Positions 1 through 10,193 are shown, numbered from the stretch's first letter. The stretch: DNA of 32,397 nt from Bremia lactucae (GCF_004359215.1 NC_090617.1:4964722-4997118), one strand, 5' to 3'. Notes: a model not told the origin generated them from the sequence alone. Program-made: numbers and translations.

Positions 1-537
1 TATTTAATTCTATTAAATATAAATCAGTCTGAAAATTACTACCTACTTGGGAAGTGCGCACGAGGAGACGGATTACCGCTCCCGTGACGTCACTTCACCA
101 GAGTTCTTAGTGAGTTGGGTGAGGTCGCTTGCGCGCCCACCACAACTTCCTCACTGCACGCAAGAGAAGCAGGTGCAAACCGCTTCCTCGCTGTGCTAGG
201 GTGTGTGCTAAAGTAGAGCGTGGCCGCATTACGACGTGCCCGCCTACATTAAGTGTCTCTTAATCTATCTTTGTAAATGCTGACTTAACTATAAACTAAT
301 ACTAATCATGTAAATGAATTCTTATCTATCTTATCTTGTAACTCTCTTTGATTACTTCTACAGCTGATCAGTCTGCGGAATAAATAGACATAATGGTCTA
401 TACCTATTTATGGATAAGAATTCAGGACATTACTATATAAAGTAATATCCTCCAAATATTATCTACCTTTTAGATAATATATTAATTAACAACCTTTAAG
501 TGTTAATTTCATGTAACGAACGATACACCCCGTTACA
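1..537 (-). repeat. LTR of a Ty3/gypsy element, minus orientation, probably cut by the window edge
   Basis: The right edge ends in CACCCCGTTACA at 537, which on the minus strand reads TGTAACGGGGTG, the 5' terminus shared with the other LTRs here (3582, 25425, 31572). From about 240 to 537 it follows the U3/R sequence of those LTRs, including the ATTATCTACCTTTTAGATAAT inverted repeat near 460-480. Bases 1-240 are GC-richer and do not match the LTR at 24992-25425, so this is a different subfamily; the left edge may lie outside the window. The LTR fragment at 16962-17128 belongs to the same subfamily. No internal element sequence is visible next to it. Confidence 0.7.
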
Positions 538-1960
538 ATTAGCGCTATATAATACCAATTCAACCTTTCCCGCTATGTAAACTTAGAAACTGACCTTATA
601 TGTGAAGTTTAACTCTCGAAGGACGCGCCAAAATGTCGAGCAGCTGATGTCCAAGTTCCACTTACTTCAAATGAATCCTGTTCTCTTCCTAGTCTGAAAG
701 TCGGTTTTCATTATATGACAACGCAGCCATTCGCGCTTTTCCGCGTTGTACTTTTAATTTGGAACTTTTGTGCCTTGGCGTGCAACATAACCAGTCTTCT
801 CGACGCGTTGATCCAGGCGCTGACGGTAGACGGGGCCTTTTTTTTCGGTAGCCCTGGTCGTTGTAAATTTCATAAAAATACTAGGCGTACAGAGCGTGCT
901 GACGTTCGATGGTGAAAAGAAGCATAGTGAATGAGTGACTTTTCTTAATATACGGCAGTCTATGCTCTAGAGCCTCAATTCACAAAACTTACATTAACTT
1001 GCTCGAAAAGTCATCAGGAATAATGCAACCGATTTATTCTACTGTGCAGGTTGTGCAACAGTATCTTTATCCCTAGTGGGATTCCAATACCCTTAGCTTA
1101 TTTAAAATTTTGAACGGAAGGTCTAGCTCACTAAGGATGTGCATGAGACATGCACTTTTGGCTAAGATACGTTATTAGCTCTAATGTGTCATAGCTCTAA
1201 TGTCTCTGGGGGGTCCAGCTCTATGAGAATGCACATAGAACGTACAGTTTTGACTAAGAAAGTAAGGTGAACAATAGTTTCTGTGAAAAGTTTGGCTCAT
1301 CACTGATGTGAAAATTTTGCTAGAAAAGTAATGTGGGTCTTACAGAATCTGAGTTTTGCGACAAATTTAATCTTTGGAGCGCACTAAATTTGCTAAGAGG
1401 AAAAATCTTAACAAGACGAGCTTAAACGGCACTAGAAGACTGCTGCGGTTTCGACTTGTCCATTTGAATCTTAAAAGGCAGTTTTACGGATCCAAAAAGA
1501 TGCTGCTAAAAAATTGAAAAATTATGATCAGATCACGTGTCCTTTCATTATGGTTAATGGAAGGAGCTCGTAATCTGATCTACCGCGGCCGGATGCCAAA
1601 GCAGGAACTGGCTGGGCAGAGCTCATCAATTATTGAATCATCGTTTGCGTCACTTCTGATAGGAGCCGTACAATCGAAGGAAATATATCGGGATTACCAT
1701 TGAAACAAGACCGAGTTGCAATAATTTCCTTACAGGGTCAAGATTGATGCCACCGAGGAAGTATCACGTTAAATGCATCTTAACATGAGAAAAGCGAATG
1801 TTTTTTCAAACTTGCGAATCAGACCAGATTCATCGCTATCGTATCAATAAATAAGAAAGTAGTATATTTAGCCGGCTCTTTCTTTCAGACTTCGTCGACA
1901 AAGTTATGTAGTTTCATTATTAGTTTTGCTCTGCTTCCAGCATCTCGAAACACGAGAGCG
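538..1960. other. AT-rich intergenic stretch without a recognisable gene
   Basis: No reading frame here looks protein-like on either strand. At about 1120-1270 there is a diverged direct repeat: GCATGAGACATGCACTTTT followed by GGCTAAG recurs as a weaker copy, with two AGCTCTAATGT units between them. The last ~60 bp should hold the promoter of the C2-domain gene; GTTTCATTATTAGTTTTGC near 1911-1929 loosely resembles an oomycete initiator (TCAYT core) but is not a strong match. Confidence 0.5.
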
Positions 1961-3207
1961 ATGTTTTCATATACTCCTATTTTCGGCACCTATGAAGACA
2001 CTCTTTTTAATATAGATCTCGTAGTCGTGTCTGCCACGGTAAGAATTAATGACGCTAGGAGTTGTGAAATACCCTAATTTAATCATTTTGTGGTACAAGG
2101 GTATCGTTAACGCCGGAGAATACTTAAATTTCGGAACAGGTCGACTGGGCAATTTCTCTTCTAGTGCCTCCATCAGTATTGATGGCCATCCAATGGACTT
2201 GACGCGCCCAATTTTTGATACGCTCGAGCCCGAGTGGAACGAAAAGTTTTACTTTCATAATGTCCCTCGTGACTCGAAGTTCAGCCTGATCGTTATGGGT
2301 TCAGATTTGGATAAAGAAGACACGCTGGGTGTCGCACACTTTCCTGCTCAACACGCTGTTGATGACACAAATGTGGCCCATGATCTGCCATTGACGCTTA
2401 AAGATCGCAAGGCTGGCGTTTTAAGCATTAAGGTACGGTTGCCAAAATTCATCTCTTACTTCTACTGACTCAAAGAAAGCTTAGGTCACTTGCCACTACG
2501 TCCAAGCCGATGAAACCTCAGTGATAGAGGAAGTTGGACCGGTCCGCTACTCGGTGCACTCAAGTCTTTCAAAAGATCTTTTGACGTCGTTTCCATACTA
2601 CGATGCAAAAATTACCTCCTTGGCATACACTGTTCGACTTCACAACATCCCACGGTTTCTTCCATACAAATTTGAATGGAGCAAGACTTACAGAAAGGCC
2701 CAGCGTGTCTTCATGTCAAAGAATCCTGAGTCGTCTGTGTTTCTCAAAGCCGTCAAGACTCAACATGCCGTGGTGTACGAACATGATCGGATAACGTCAA
2801 AGTTCGGCGCTTTGTCGTCTGCTAATGACTTTTTCAACCTTATTAACAACGGAAGGCGCGACAATAAACCCGTGCTCTTTACGTACGTGATCACATCACA
2901 GGGCTGGTACTTTTCTGAGACTGGCGCGACTTTCTTGAAGGACATTTTGTCCCCGCATATGTTGCACTCGAATGCCGCCAATTATGTCAAGTTTGCCGGT
3001 GAGTTCCACGTGCAGAAGACGAGCAGCAACACGCTGAAGCTCGTGCTTGACAACAATAGCGGCACGTATCCCACACCAAAAAAGATTTTGCCGGAGCTGA
3101 AAGCGCTCATTAAAAACAACTTTGAATTTATCAATTGCGATGTAGTGGACCTCAACGATAGAACGTTGAAGAAGACTCGTGAGAAAATTCTTGCGGCTTG
3201 GAATTAA
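1961..3207 (+). CDS. C2-domain protein (three exons), function unknown
   Basis: The model is 1961-2038, 2100-2432, 2485-3207, giving 377 aa. ATG 1961 opens a 26-codon exon ending VVVSAT and then GTAAGA. Intron 1 (2039-2099, 61 bp) ends ACAAG; intron 2 (2433-2484, 52 bp) runs GTACGG to CTTAG. All three exons join in phase 0, and the joins rebuild one C2 beta-sandwich at residues ~15-145, ending LSIKVTCHYV. C2 hallmarks visible are ASISIDG, the TLEPEWNEKFYF strand and a DLDKEDTLG loop. C2 domains usually bind membrane lipid, often with calcium. The remaining ~230 residues have no signal peptide or membrane span; the segment LDNNSGTYPTPKKILPELKA looks conserved but I cannot name it. The exon 1 join is the least certain part. 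Confidence 0.72.
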
Positions 3208-3581
3208 GCTCTTTTCGAAGTTTGAGTCTTGATTTTAAAATCTCATTTTGCTTTACCGTAGTAGGTCTTAGCAAATCGATATAGATAAAATTATTTCCTA
3301 TGTCAGAAATAATAAATATATGTTTATAAGAGGAAATAAATAAAGAAGTACAAAATTACTGCTTTAGACAGCCGCAATGACTACAGACATTAATACTATG
3401 GCCACAGACAAAACTACTACGGCCATAGGCATAAATACTACGGCCACAGACATAACCCAACTCCACTACTTAAAATTAATAGAGATGTCATAAGATAGAA
3501 AAATGGCCAATGAACACCAATGGTTGTGTCGGATCTTACCTTCCGGTTCACATCATAAAAATGAGGACAGATAATTCTGAT
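3208..3581. repeat. Intergenic stretch with a 21-bp tandem repeat (3400-3462)
   Basis: Three 21-bp units lie at 3400-3420, 3421-3441 and 3442-3462, each starting GGCCA(C/T)AG and carrying (A/T)AA(A/T)(A/T)CTAC or a variant; a weaker fourth unit precedes them (3379-3399). The repeat is 160 bp downstream of the C2 gene stop. The AT-rich stretch 3208-3360, with AATAAA-like runs, is the likely 3' UTR and polyadenylation region. Nothing here codes. Confidence 0.6.
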
Positions 3582-3846
3582 TGTAACGGGGTGTTTCGTT
3601 AAATGAAATTAACACTAATAGATTTTAATTAATGAATTATCTAAAAGGTACTTCACATCGTAATATTCTAAAAACTTATCAATTGAAAGATATAGACCAT
3701 TACATCTTCTATCTTCGCGTTTCAGTCAGCGCTGGACGCGTGCAAAGTGAAAGACAGATAAGACTTTTAGTACATGTTTTGTCACGGGGCACTGCGACTT
3801 GTACTGTTTCAGTACAAGTCCACTTCACACTGCTTCAGATGTGAGT
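3582..3846. mobile_element. Plus-oriented LTR fragment interrupted by a minus-oriented LTR that enters the gap
   Basis: TGTAACGGGGTGTTTCG at 3582 starts a plus-oriented LTR that can be followed to about 3779 (it includes the R-region landmark GACGCGTGCAAAGTGAAAGA). At 3780 TGTCACGGGGCACTGCG begins, which is the U5 end of the same LTR type read in the other orientation, followed by the CTTGTACTGTTTCAGTACAAG hairpin. The second LTR is cut by the N run at 3847. The simplest reading is an LTR element inserted into an older LTR. Confidence 0.7.
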
Positions 3847-3946
3847 NNNNNNNNNNNNNNNNNNNNNNNNNNNNNNNNNNNNNNNNNNNNNNNNNNNNNN
3901 NNNNNNNNNNNNNNNNNNNNNNNNNNNNNNNNNNNNNNNNNNNNNN
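3847..3946. other. Assembly gap (100 N)
   Basis: Exactly 100 undetermined bases, a conventional scaffold-gap length, so the true size is unknown. The left flank is the start of a minus-oriented LTR and the right flank is the middle of a MYND zinc finger, so the missing DNA should contain retroelement sequence plus the 5' end of the SMYD-like gene. Confidence 0.95.
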
Positions 3947-5256
3947 TGTTGCGATAATTGTTTTGTGCCACTGATCGATAGCAAGGCTTGCTGGGCAAGT
4001 GTGGTAGCAGAAAGCGCGGAGGCGAAAGGCGACGCAGCCCCGGCCAGTATGGCCGACTTTGAGGCCGCCATTGCCTTTTTGCAAAAGGAAGGGGGTAAAA
4101 GCCCCGAGGAGAGCTACTTTTCGGTATTTAAACTGGCCGAGCATCAAGTCCACTGTCCCTGTGGTGAGCTCTACTGCTCAGAGACGTGCAAGCAAGCCGC
4201 GTATGCCCAGCACCACGCGCTGCTATGTCCGCGGTCGGAGGCACGGGAGACCGCCATGGGGCTATTTCTGAACCACACGCTCGTAACCAATGAAATTTTC
4301 CAGCTAGCAGCCAAGGTCGTAGCCAAGGTTTTGCTCGTCTACATTGCCACACACGATATGGCTCAGGCCCGAGGGGCCGTCGATATGTTTTGTAAATTGC
4401 CGTGGTGGGAGGTCATAACTTCCGAAGACGATCTCGAAGAGGGCGAAACGCTTGACCAGTATCGCGACAAATTTCGGTCGCTCGTTTGCCAGACCTTTGA
4501 CCAATTTAGGACCGGTTTACAGGAAAATCTTGCGCATCTGGAGGGTCAGGGAGAGCTCAGGGGCCTTACAACGGACGTGGTCTTGGATTCGTGTGCTGAT
4601 GTGCTGTCTGTCGACTTCTTTAGTCAAATCATTGGCATGTTTGAGATGAATAACGTGAGCATGGAGATTGACCACCCCTTTCATGCGTTGGGGGAGGCTT
4701 TGAGTGAGACGAGTCTTGAGGAGAAGAAGGAGATGCCGCCAGTGTTGGCTCGCGTTAAGGCCGCGCTGGAAAAGTATGCCGAAGAACACAAGCATTATTG
4801 CTGTGGCGAGGATGCGCATGACCACGAGAACGAGAATAACGAGTGCTATACACTTGGAGAAGACTTTGTCGGTGTGGAAGGCACGGCGCTTTTTTCGGGA
4901 ATTTGCACCATGAACCATAGCTGCGATCCCAATTGCACTGTGCTGTACACGAAAGATGGAGCTGCTCATGTTTTCGCTGTGCAGGATATTTCAGTACGTG
5001 GGGCTTAAAATTTGAAGAGCGGTGGATGATTGGTGCTTACGGATGCATGTGATTAGGAGGGCGAGGAGCTGTGCATCTCGTATATTGATGTGGACCAAAA
5101 CGTGAACGAGCGGCAAGCATGTCTCCGGTAAAGTCGGTCTCTCGCTGTTGACTACTGCTCTACTGAAAATTAATGTGGGATGGATGATTTTTTTCATGTA
5201 GGGAGTATTTATTTGTATGCCGTTGCTCTCGCTGTGAGGAAGAGCGGAAGGCATAG
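3947..5256 (+). CDS. SMYD-like MYND-finger/SET-domain protein, 5' end lost in the assembly gap
   Basis: Exons 3947-4993, 5057-5127 and 5202-5256 (stop TAG 5254-5256). The gene is open from the first base after the gap. CCDNCF, then HCPCGELYCSETC and a later HHALLC give the Cys/His ligands of a MYND finger. The SET part shows GICTMNHSCDPNC, the NHSCxPN cofactor/active-site motif of SMYD proteins. Intron 1 (63 bp, GTACGT...TTAG, phase 0) and intron 2 (74 bp, GTAAAG...GTAG, phase 2) restore GEELCISYID and then a post-SET FVCRCSRC cysteine cluster; without splicing the frame ends before these. SMYD proteins methylate lysines on histones and other proteins. A long acidic insert between the MYND finger and NHSC, including a His/Cys/Asp-rich stretch near 4790-4845, fits the split-SET layout. 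Confidence 0.88.
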
Positions 5257-6136
5257 CCTTGGTCGATCCGCTCTCCTCATTAAAAGGTTGAGACTGAATT
5301 GTCGAGCCATTGTCATTATAAATCTTAAAATTAAGAATTAAGTTTTGTTAATAAATTGTAAACCCAAGGATCATTTGTAGGAAAGACTGATGGAAAAGTT
5401 CGAAGGATGAGCTGCACTAAGATCTTCAATTTTACTGACCCGAGCACCAAATCCAGTCAATTTTTATCATTCAAAGCTCTCTCGAAGACTTCTGTGGATG
5501 CATATGGTGCCGTCGTCGATGTGGAAGAAGATGTGACTCAGCGACGAAATAGTCCCATGACTCCGGTGAACGGACTGAATTTATCAGTTGCATTGTTGAA
5601 TGGCAGTTCCTAATTATGTATGAGCGATGCGTGGATTTATGATCTGTGCTAATACCTAATCACAGCGTTAATAATACTTAAATACCGATGGATCGCGGCA
5701 TGGCGACTGTAATATTTAAGTAAGCGCACGTTGAGTTTTGATTTGGTGATAAAGAAAATAAAAATGCTTAAATTTTACTACAGTGCGTGGTTTAGTTTGA
5801 TAAAAGTATTGCGTGGGGACATCCCCTTGACGACAAATGTGCGATCGTCACGTTTTGGTTTCTGGGCGTGTTGATGGCAGAGCTTTGGATTTTTAAGTTG
5901 TGGTGAGTTGAAAAATGTACCATACCAGTAATGAGCTGTCTGAATCACCGCTAGCATTGATGTCCATGGGCACTAATGAATGGACGGAGAAGCTTCATAT
6001 GAAGTATACTGAGGATCGCAGTACTAAAATCTACGGAACAGCTCATAGTAAATGCTTTGACTGTAGTTGCACAAGTAGAGTACTCGTCGCGGATATGTTT
6101 TTTATCGCATTGTGTAAATGCTAGACCAATTTTTTG
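5257..6136. other. Intergenic stretch; one weak short ORF at 5407-5613 (+)
   Basis: The first ~100 bp should be the 3' UTR of the SMYD-like gene. A 68-codon frame at 5407-5613 (+) begins MSCTKIFNFTDPS and is Ser/Thr-rich; it has no recognisable domain, no clear splice partners and no initiator, so I do not call it as a gene. On the minus strand, 5970-6136 continues in the frame of the fragment at 6137-6274 after an in-frame TGA. Nothing else stands out. Confidence 0.4.
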
Positions 6137-6274
6137 TCAAATGACAGTCATTTTTTTCACTTGGTTTGCAACTAGTGGTTTATTATCTTGGTCGAAGGCT
6201 GCTATTTCGGCTTCAATATCGGCAATGTACAGTGAAACATGTTGGTCCACAAAGATGAAGTTCAGTTTATCCAT
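6137..6274 (-). pseudogene. Protein-like fragment, possibly a decayed gene
   Basis: ATG 6274 (-) opens a 45-codon frame with QHVSLYIADIEAEIAAFDQD, which has the alternation of a real beta-alpha unit. The frame is also open upstream to about 6400 and, apart from the TGA at 6137-6139, downstream to about 5970. The HVSLYIADI-type start is reminiscent of glyoxalase/VOC-fold proteins, but no metal ligands can be placed, so this is only a hint. It lies directly behind the small spliced gene candidate at 6328-6625 and could instead be part of its 3' UTR. Confidence 0.25.
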
Positions 6275-6327
6275 CACGAATGTTATCGGACTAAGAAGCA
6301 GTGTAATGAGCTTTATTAAATAAGCTT

Positions 6328-6625
6328 TTACTGTTGGCCTTTCAATTGCTGCACGTGGTTCTTCTCGTTTACATTTGCATTAAGAATTCCGGAGCTCAGT
6401 AATTTTTGACGAACACGCTTAATCATTCTTTCGTCGACGTCACGAATTGCTGCTTTTTGCCCGTATGTCGACCAAAATGGCTCCTCCACAAGGTGCCTAG
6501 TCCGTTACAAGGATGCCACTTGCATTCAGTGTCAGGTTACTTACTTATGACAGCCGCTCCGTAGATCACGTAACTTTAATTGCGATGTTTGCCACCTTAG
6601 CGGTCATTACGCAATCGCTTAGCAT
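6328..6625 (-). CDS. Candidate small spliced gene, 74 aa, unknown
   Basis: Exon 6496-6328 (-) begins after an acceptor (GGACTAG) and reads HLVEEPFWSTYGQ, then RDVDERMIKRVRQKLLSSG, ending at TAA 6328-6330; charge pattern and helical periodicity look genuine. The best upstream exon is 6625-6570, starting MLSDCVMTAKVANIAIKVT and joining in phase 2 through a weak GTGATC donor; 225 nt in total. A stronger GTAAGT donor with a CTGAC branch site lies inside (6544-6539), which would give a 48-bp intron, but the exon feeding it runs into a stop within ~60 bp. The protein has no motif I recognise. The 3' exon is better supported than the 5' one. Confidence 0.35.
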
Positions 6626-7091
6626 AGTGTTGCAATTGGTGGCTTCTATTCCCATGCGCAGGCGTCGATATAATGCCTAACACGCGCTACTCGCTTTCAA
6701 AGATCGAAATAATCAACAAGAAAGCATGTGAAGGATGATTGGACAGTGCGCAAAATACTTACGACCCCTTGACTGAATTTCATGTTTATGACGTTGCAAT
6801 CGGCTTTACTGTCATTTATTCACTGTGGTGGGGTTTACTATAAAAAAAAAATTTGGGAACGCAATGAAGGCAATGTAAATGGTGCAAGACTTGCATTGGA
6901 GATCGGAGAGCTGTGCATCTCCATTGTTTGCTCTAGAACCAAGCAAGTTGTAAAAAGTACTATCAAGTTTGCTTGAATTATATTTGAATCGATTGCTTAG
7001 TGAATCTCTTATCTAATCTATCTTACTTGCATTCTGTTCTACATGTTTGTTGCTTCTGCTATTCTAATTCTACATTGCTACTTTATTGCGG
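6626..7091. other. Intergenic stretch, nothing recognised
   Basis: AT-rich sequence between the candidate small gene and the 3' end of the C69 gene. A 64-codon plus-strand frame at 6782-6976 has no protein character and is not called. A TC-rich tract at 7005-7070 lies just beyond the C69 stop. Confidence 0.4.
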
Positions 7092-9071
7092 TTACTCCAG
7101 GATATGGTAGCCAGTGCGACTTTTCTCTCTTTTGGCATATACAACCACCGTAACAATCAGCGCCGTACCCAGAATCACCCAAGCGATGGCTAAGGGGTAA
7201 CTCTGTATCCCTACGATAACCTTATCAAATGTTGCTGTCCGGCGTAAAAATCCTTGAGCGGTCTCGCTATCGATTACGAGCTTCTCACGAATTCTCATAT
7301 CAGGTAAAAACGAGTCACCTGGCCAAGATGCAAACTCGCTCGCTTGCAGCCACCAGGTTGGGTACCCGATTGACGCCTGTTGATCAGGGGCCTCACCAGT
7401 CGTCATATAGCCGTCACTGTACTTTGAAACTAACGTCCACGCAAGCTGCCACCACTGCGTGATTACATGCTCGGCGAAATCATTGCTCTGCTTCTCAATA
7501 CTAGCAACGAGCTGAGTCTCGTTATGCACGTTTTGTCCCTCCGTTTCAATCTTGTTGCGAAGTAAAAAAGCACTTTTTTGCAAAGCACGTATTTTTTCGT
7601 GAATGTCAATACTCATGGCATTGTATCGTAGCAAGCTCCAATTGTTGACAAAATTAAAGGCCCACCATGCAGACTGCGGGTGAAATTGGCTCTGACGGCC
7701 TAACAAATACGACTGTGGTACAGAGTCCTGCGTGCACGAAAAGGGAACAAAAACAGATCCGTGCGGTGCGCTTTGAGCGTACCAAGCAACGCCACCAATC
7801 GCATCAGGTCCGACGTGACTCCGACTCTGAAGAACAATAGCGAAAAGCGTCCGGTACATGGAGATCGGACGTTCCCACCCACCAACGACGCCTCCTGAGT
7901 CACCAGACCACCGAACAGGAGATCCAAAAGGCCCAGCAGCCAGACCTTTGGTCATGTCATATCGCGTATCTTCGTAATGATCTCGAAGCAAATCCATGAT
8001 TTCAAACGTCTCAATAACATGATCAGGTTTCACGGAAAACGGATAAGTGGCGAATTGCGAGAAGCTACCGAGCCGAGCATCGAGATGCAAAGACGGAGCC
8101 AGAACATCAAACACTCGCCAAACTCGACGTCCCGTGTATAGCGGGCCCACCGCGTCTTTATCAGCAAAGCCATAAGCGGCCGTAAAATCGAAAGCCTGAC
8201 CACTCGTACGGTTCCACCAATTCATTTCTTCGGCCAACGAAATTACGTTGCTTGAGGCCATGTACCAGTCCGGCTGACTCAAGTCGATCTCACGAATTGT
8301 GAATGCGTTCGCAACCACAGTCACGTGTCCGTCAGGTACACGCTGAGCCACCCAAACGGCGCCACTGTGGTCTTTCCCAGTCATCACGTGGAACACCCAG
8401 ACCTCCCCAAGCTTATCACCTATCAACAAAGCCTCTGCTGAGTCGCCAAAGTCTGGAGACGCCATATCTCCACTGTCTTCACTAAAAAAGCCAAACTCTT
8501 CCGATAAAGAGCCCATCATGTCGATTGCACACCGTGCAGTGGCACAGCGCTCAAGCGCGATCTTTGTGAGCTCAGCAATACCAAATAAATTGTTTCCTTC
8601 CGGCACGTCTAGAGGCCAGCCAACCGTTTTCGCGCCGCATGTGCTTTCACCAATACTAAGCTGCTCTTCGTTCATCATGCCATAATCTTGATCAAAGTAC
8701 GCGTATGTGTGCTCTACTTGTGGAATAAACCCCATTGGCTTCGAGTATTCTTGAGACTTGCCACTCTCTAAGTCAATCACAGGTTGGTACTGGATTCCAC
8801 GGTCTCGTGCTACCACTCGCGGGTATCCACCATTAAAATTGTATATAGCACGCTTGCTTCCAAGCGCGTGGTCTTGAGCTGGTACGCGGACAAGACGTAA
8901 ATCCGCAGCACCATCACCAGCATCGTCCGTGTGAGCAATCAAAGTCGAACCGTCCACGCTTGCACCTTTCGTAACACCGATTGCCGTGCACGCATCTACC
9001 TGATTTTGTGGCCATGAGGTCAGCACAAAAGCGACTGCTGCAAAGCAATAGGACGGATGGAAAAGCTTCAT
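7092..9071 (-). CDS. Family C69 dipeptidase-like protein, secreted/membrane-anchored
   Basis: A single uninterrupted frame of 659 aa. Residues 1-27 form a signal peptide; cleavage after VDA would expose Cys28 (CTAIGV), as in Ntn-hydrolase dipeptidases of peptidase family C69, where the N-terminal Cys is the nucleophile. The following DGSTLIAHTDD matches the family's conserved start (GS-x-x-AHNDD-like), and GESTCGAKT and GDKLGEVWVFHV are further family-type segments. Near the C-terminus PLAIAWVILGTALIVTVVVY is a membrane span followed by a short basic tail (AKREK), giving a type I topology with the enzyme outside the cytoplasm. Length exceeds bacterial PepD (~470 aa); similar longer forms occur in protists. 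Substrate is presumed to be dipeptides. The gene is tail-to-head with the LPMO gene on the same strand, 342 bp apart. Confidence 0.88.
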   Translation of the reverse strand: MKLFHPSYCFAAVAFVLTSWPQNQVDACTAIGVTKGASVDGSTLIAHTDDAGDGAADLRLVRVPAQDHALGSKRAIYNFNGGYPRVVARDRGIQYQPVIDLESGKSQEYSKPMGFIPQVEHTYAYFDQDYGMMNEEQLSIGESTCGAKTVGWPLDVPEGNNLFGIAELTKIALERCATARCAIDMMGSLSEEFGFFSEDSGDMASPDFGDSAEALLIGDKLGEVWVFHVMTGKDHSGAVWVAQRVPDGHVTVVANAFTIREIDLSQPDWYMASSNVISLAEEMNWWNRTSGQAFDFTAAYGFADKDAVGPLYTGRRVWRVFDVLAPSLHLDARLGSFSQFATYPFSVKPDHVIETFEIMDLLRDHYEDTRYDMTKGLAAGPFGSPVRWSGDSGGVVGGWERPISMYRTLFAIVLQSRSHVGPDAIGGVAWYAQSAPHGSVFVPFSCTQDSVPQSYLLGRQSQFHPQSAWWAFNFVNNWSLLRYNAMSIDIHEKIRALQKSAFLLRNKIETEGQNVHNETQLVASIEKQSNDFAEHVITQWWQLAWTLVSKYSDGYMTTGEAPDQQASIGYPTWWLQASEFASWPGDSFLPDMRIREKLVIDSETAQGFLRRTATFDKVIVGIQSYPLAIAWVILGTALIVTVVVYAKREKSRTGYHILE

Positions 9072-9413
9072 TTCGCACGAAACAAGAAATCGTCGGAATC
9101 GCCAAAGTCGGTAGGCAAGGCAAAAAAATTAATGAGGTACTCGAAACATATCTCCGAGCACGTCAACTTGGAGCCCTCAAGGGACGAGAAGGGTTCAAGC
9201 CATCCAAGCGCGTTGAAAAGTCTCTTCCGACGAAGAGACTTTATTGACGAAACAGCTTTTTATTTCAAATCACGTCACGGTCTGAAGGACAATGGGAGTG
9301 CTACTAATTTAACTGCATATGTGTGACGTGGCGTGGGACTTTCCAATGAATAGGTGATCGTTTAATTTGTTTTTATTTATAGAGCAAGCTTCTATAAATA
9401 AATATGGGAACGT
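9072..9413. other. Intergenic stretch between LPMO stop and C69 start
   Basis: Contains the promoter of the C69 gene and the 3' end of the LPMO gene. CCTCATTAATTTTTTTG on the minus strand at about 9121-9137 partly resembles the oomycete initiator and lies ~50-65 bp upstream of the C69 ATG. Two plus-strand frames (8981-9326) overlap the C69 start and have no protein character. An AAGCTTCTATAAATAAATA stretch at 9386-9404 lies just downstream of the LPMO stop. Confidence 0.4.
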
Positions 9414-10193
9414 CTAATTGCGACGGATACACTTACCGGTATGTTCTGCATCGGCTCCTACTTCACTTTGAGTCACTGAGATACTGGGGTTCGCTTTTAC
9501 AGCCGCAGGCGCCGGCGCGGGTGTCGGAGATGGAGGAGTTGAAGGCGCTGGTTTAGCTTGCTTGACGGACTTAGCAGGCGTAGCGGGTTTCGAGGGCTTG
9601 CCCCCACTACCTCCCGTAACAGTTATGTCTGCGCATGAGGCGTATGTCTGGGAATCTCTATCAGAATGCCAGTACATTTGTAGAACGCATTCGCCGGGTT
9701 CGGCGCACTCTGTCACATCAGCTGGCATTGTTGCAGGGGCGCTCTGGTCGCCACCATTCGTCGCAAACGAGTCGAGCTTCATCACCTCCTTGTAAACCTT
9801 GTAATTTATGATGCCTTTCGAGTCGGTAGTGGGTTTTACAACGCTAAGCCTCATGTAGCCCGGATGGGGTGCTTGAATCCAATATTTAAAATCAAAGGGT
9901 TTACCAGCTTTGAGGTTCGTGACATTGTTGCCTTTTTCATACACCGTGCCACGACATCCGTTCATCAAATTAAAGGTCGGCGACGGTGGAAAGTCGGCTT
10001 GCTTAAACCCCGCGAGATTTTCGAGCGGGGCAATAGTCAACTGTTCATCTCCGATGTTTATCAGAGCCCCACAGCTTTCACGAAATAATTTCGTCACGCT
10101 TCTGATTACTGGGCAAGTCATTTTACCATGGCCATCAACCTTGGCAAAAATGAGAGCAGCGGTGGCAGCGAAGATGGCGAAAATCGACGGCAT
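9414..10193 (-). CDS. AA17-type lytic polysaccharide monooxygenase, secreted
   Basis: 259 aa, one exon. A signal peptide (1-21, ending KVDG) leaves His22 as the mature N-terminus (HGKMTCP); His22 and His110 (QAPHPGY) would form the copper histidine brace and the Tyr in SQTYASC is the likely axial residue. The N-terminal HGxMxCP and the overall layout fit family AA17, the oomycete LPMOs reported to oxidatively cleave pectin (homogalacturonan) during plant infection. Cys27, Cys41, Cys80 and the later Cys residues can form disulfides; N90 lies in an NVT glycosylation sequon. After the catalytic domain (~residue 197) comes a Pro/Ala/Lys-rich linker of ~50 residues and a short tail with one Cys. 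No carbohydrate-binding module is present. A strong oomycete initiator lies 20 bp upstream of the ATG. Confidence 0.9.
   Translation of the reverse strand: MPSIFAIFAATAALIFAKVDGHGKMTCPVIRSVTKLFRESCGALINIGDEQLTIAPLENLAGFKQADFPPSPTFNLMNGCRGTVYEKGNNVTNLKAGKPFDFKYWIQAPHPGYMRLSVVKPTTDSKGIINYKVYKEVMKLDSFATNGGDQSAPATMPADVTECAEPGECVLQMYWHSDRDSQTYASCADITVTGGSGGKPSKPATPAKSVKQAKPAPSTPPSPTPAPAPAAVKANPSISVTQSEVGADAEHTGKCIRRN

Noticed and set aside
538..1960. ORF 715-915 and the repeat at 1120-1270 considered as a gene
   Set aside because: No initiator, domain or splice context; composition is that of intergenic DNA.
3809..4153. ORFs running through the N gap
   Set aside because: They include undetermined bases and are antisense to the MYND/SET gene.
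4059..4969. Several other-frame ORFs over the SMYD-like gene
   Set aside because: Shadows of a strongly supported coding frame; none has a domain.
8981..9326. Two overlapping plus-strand frames at the C69 start
   Set aside because: They overlap the C69 signal-peptide codons and its promoter on the other strand and lack protein-like composition.
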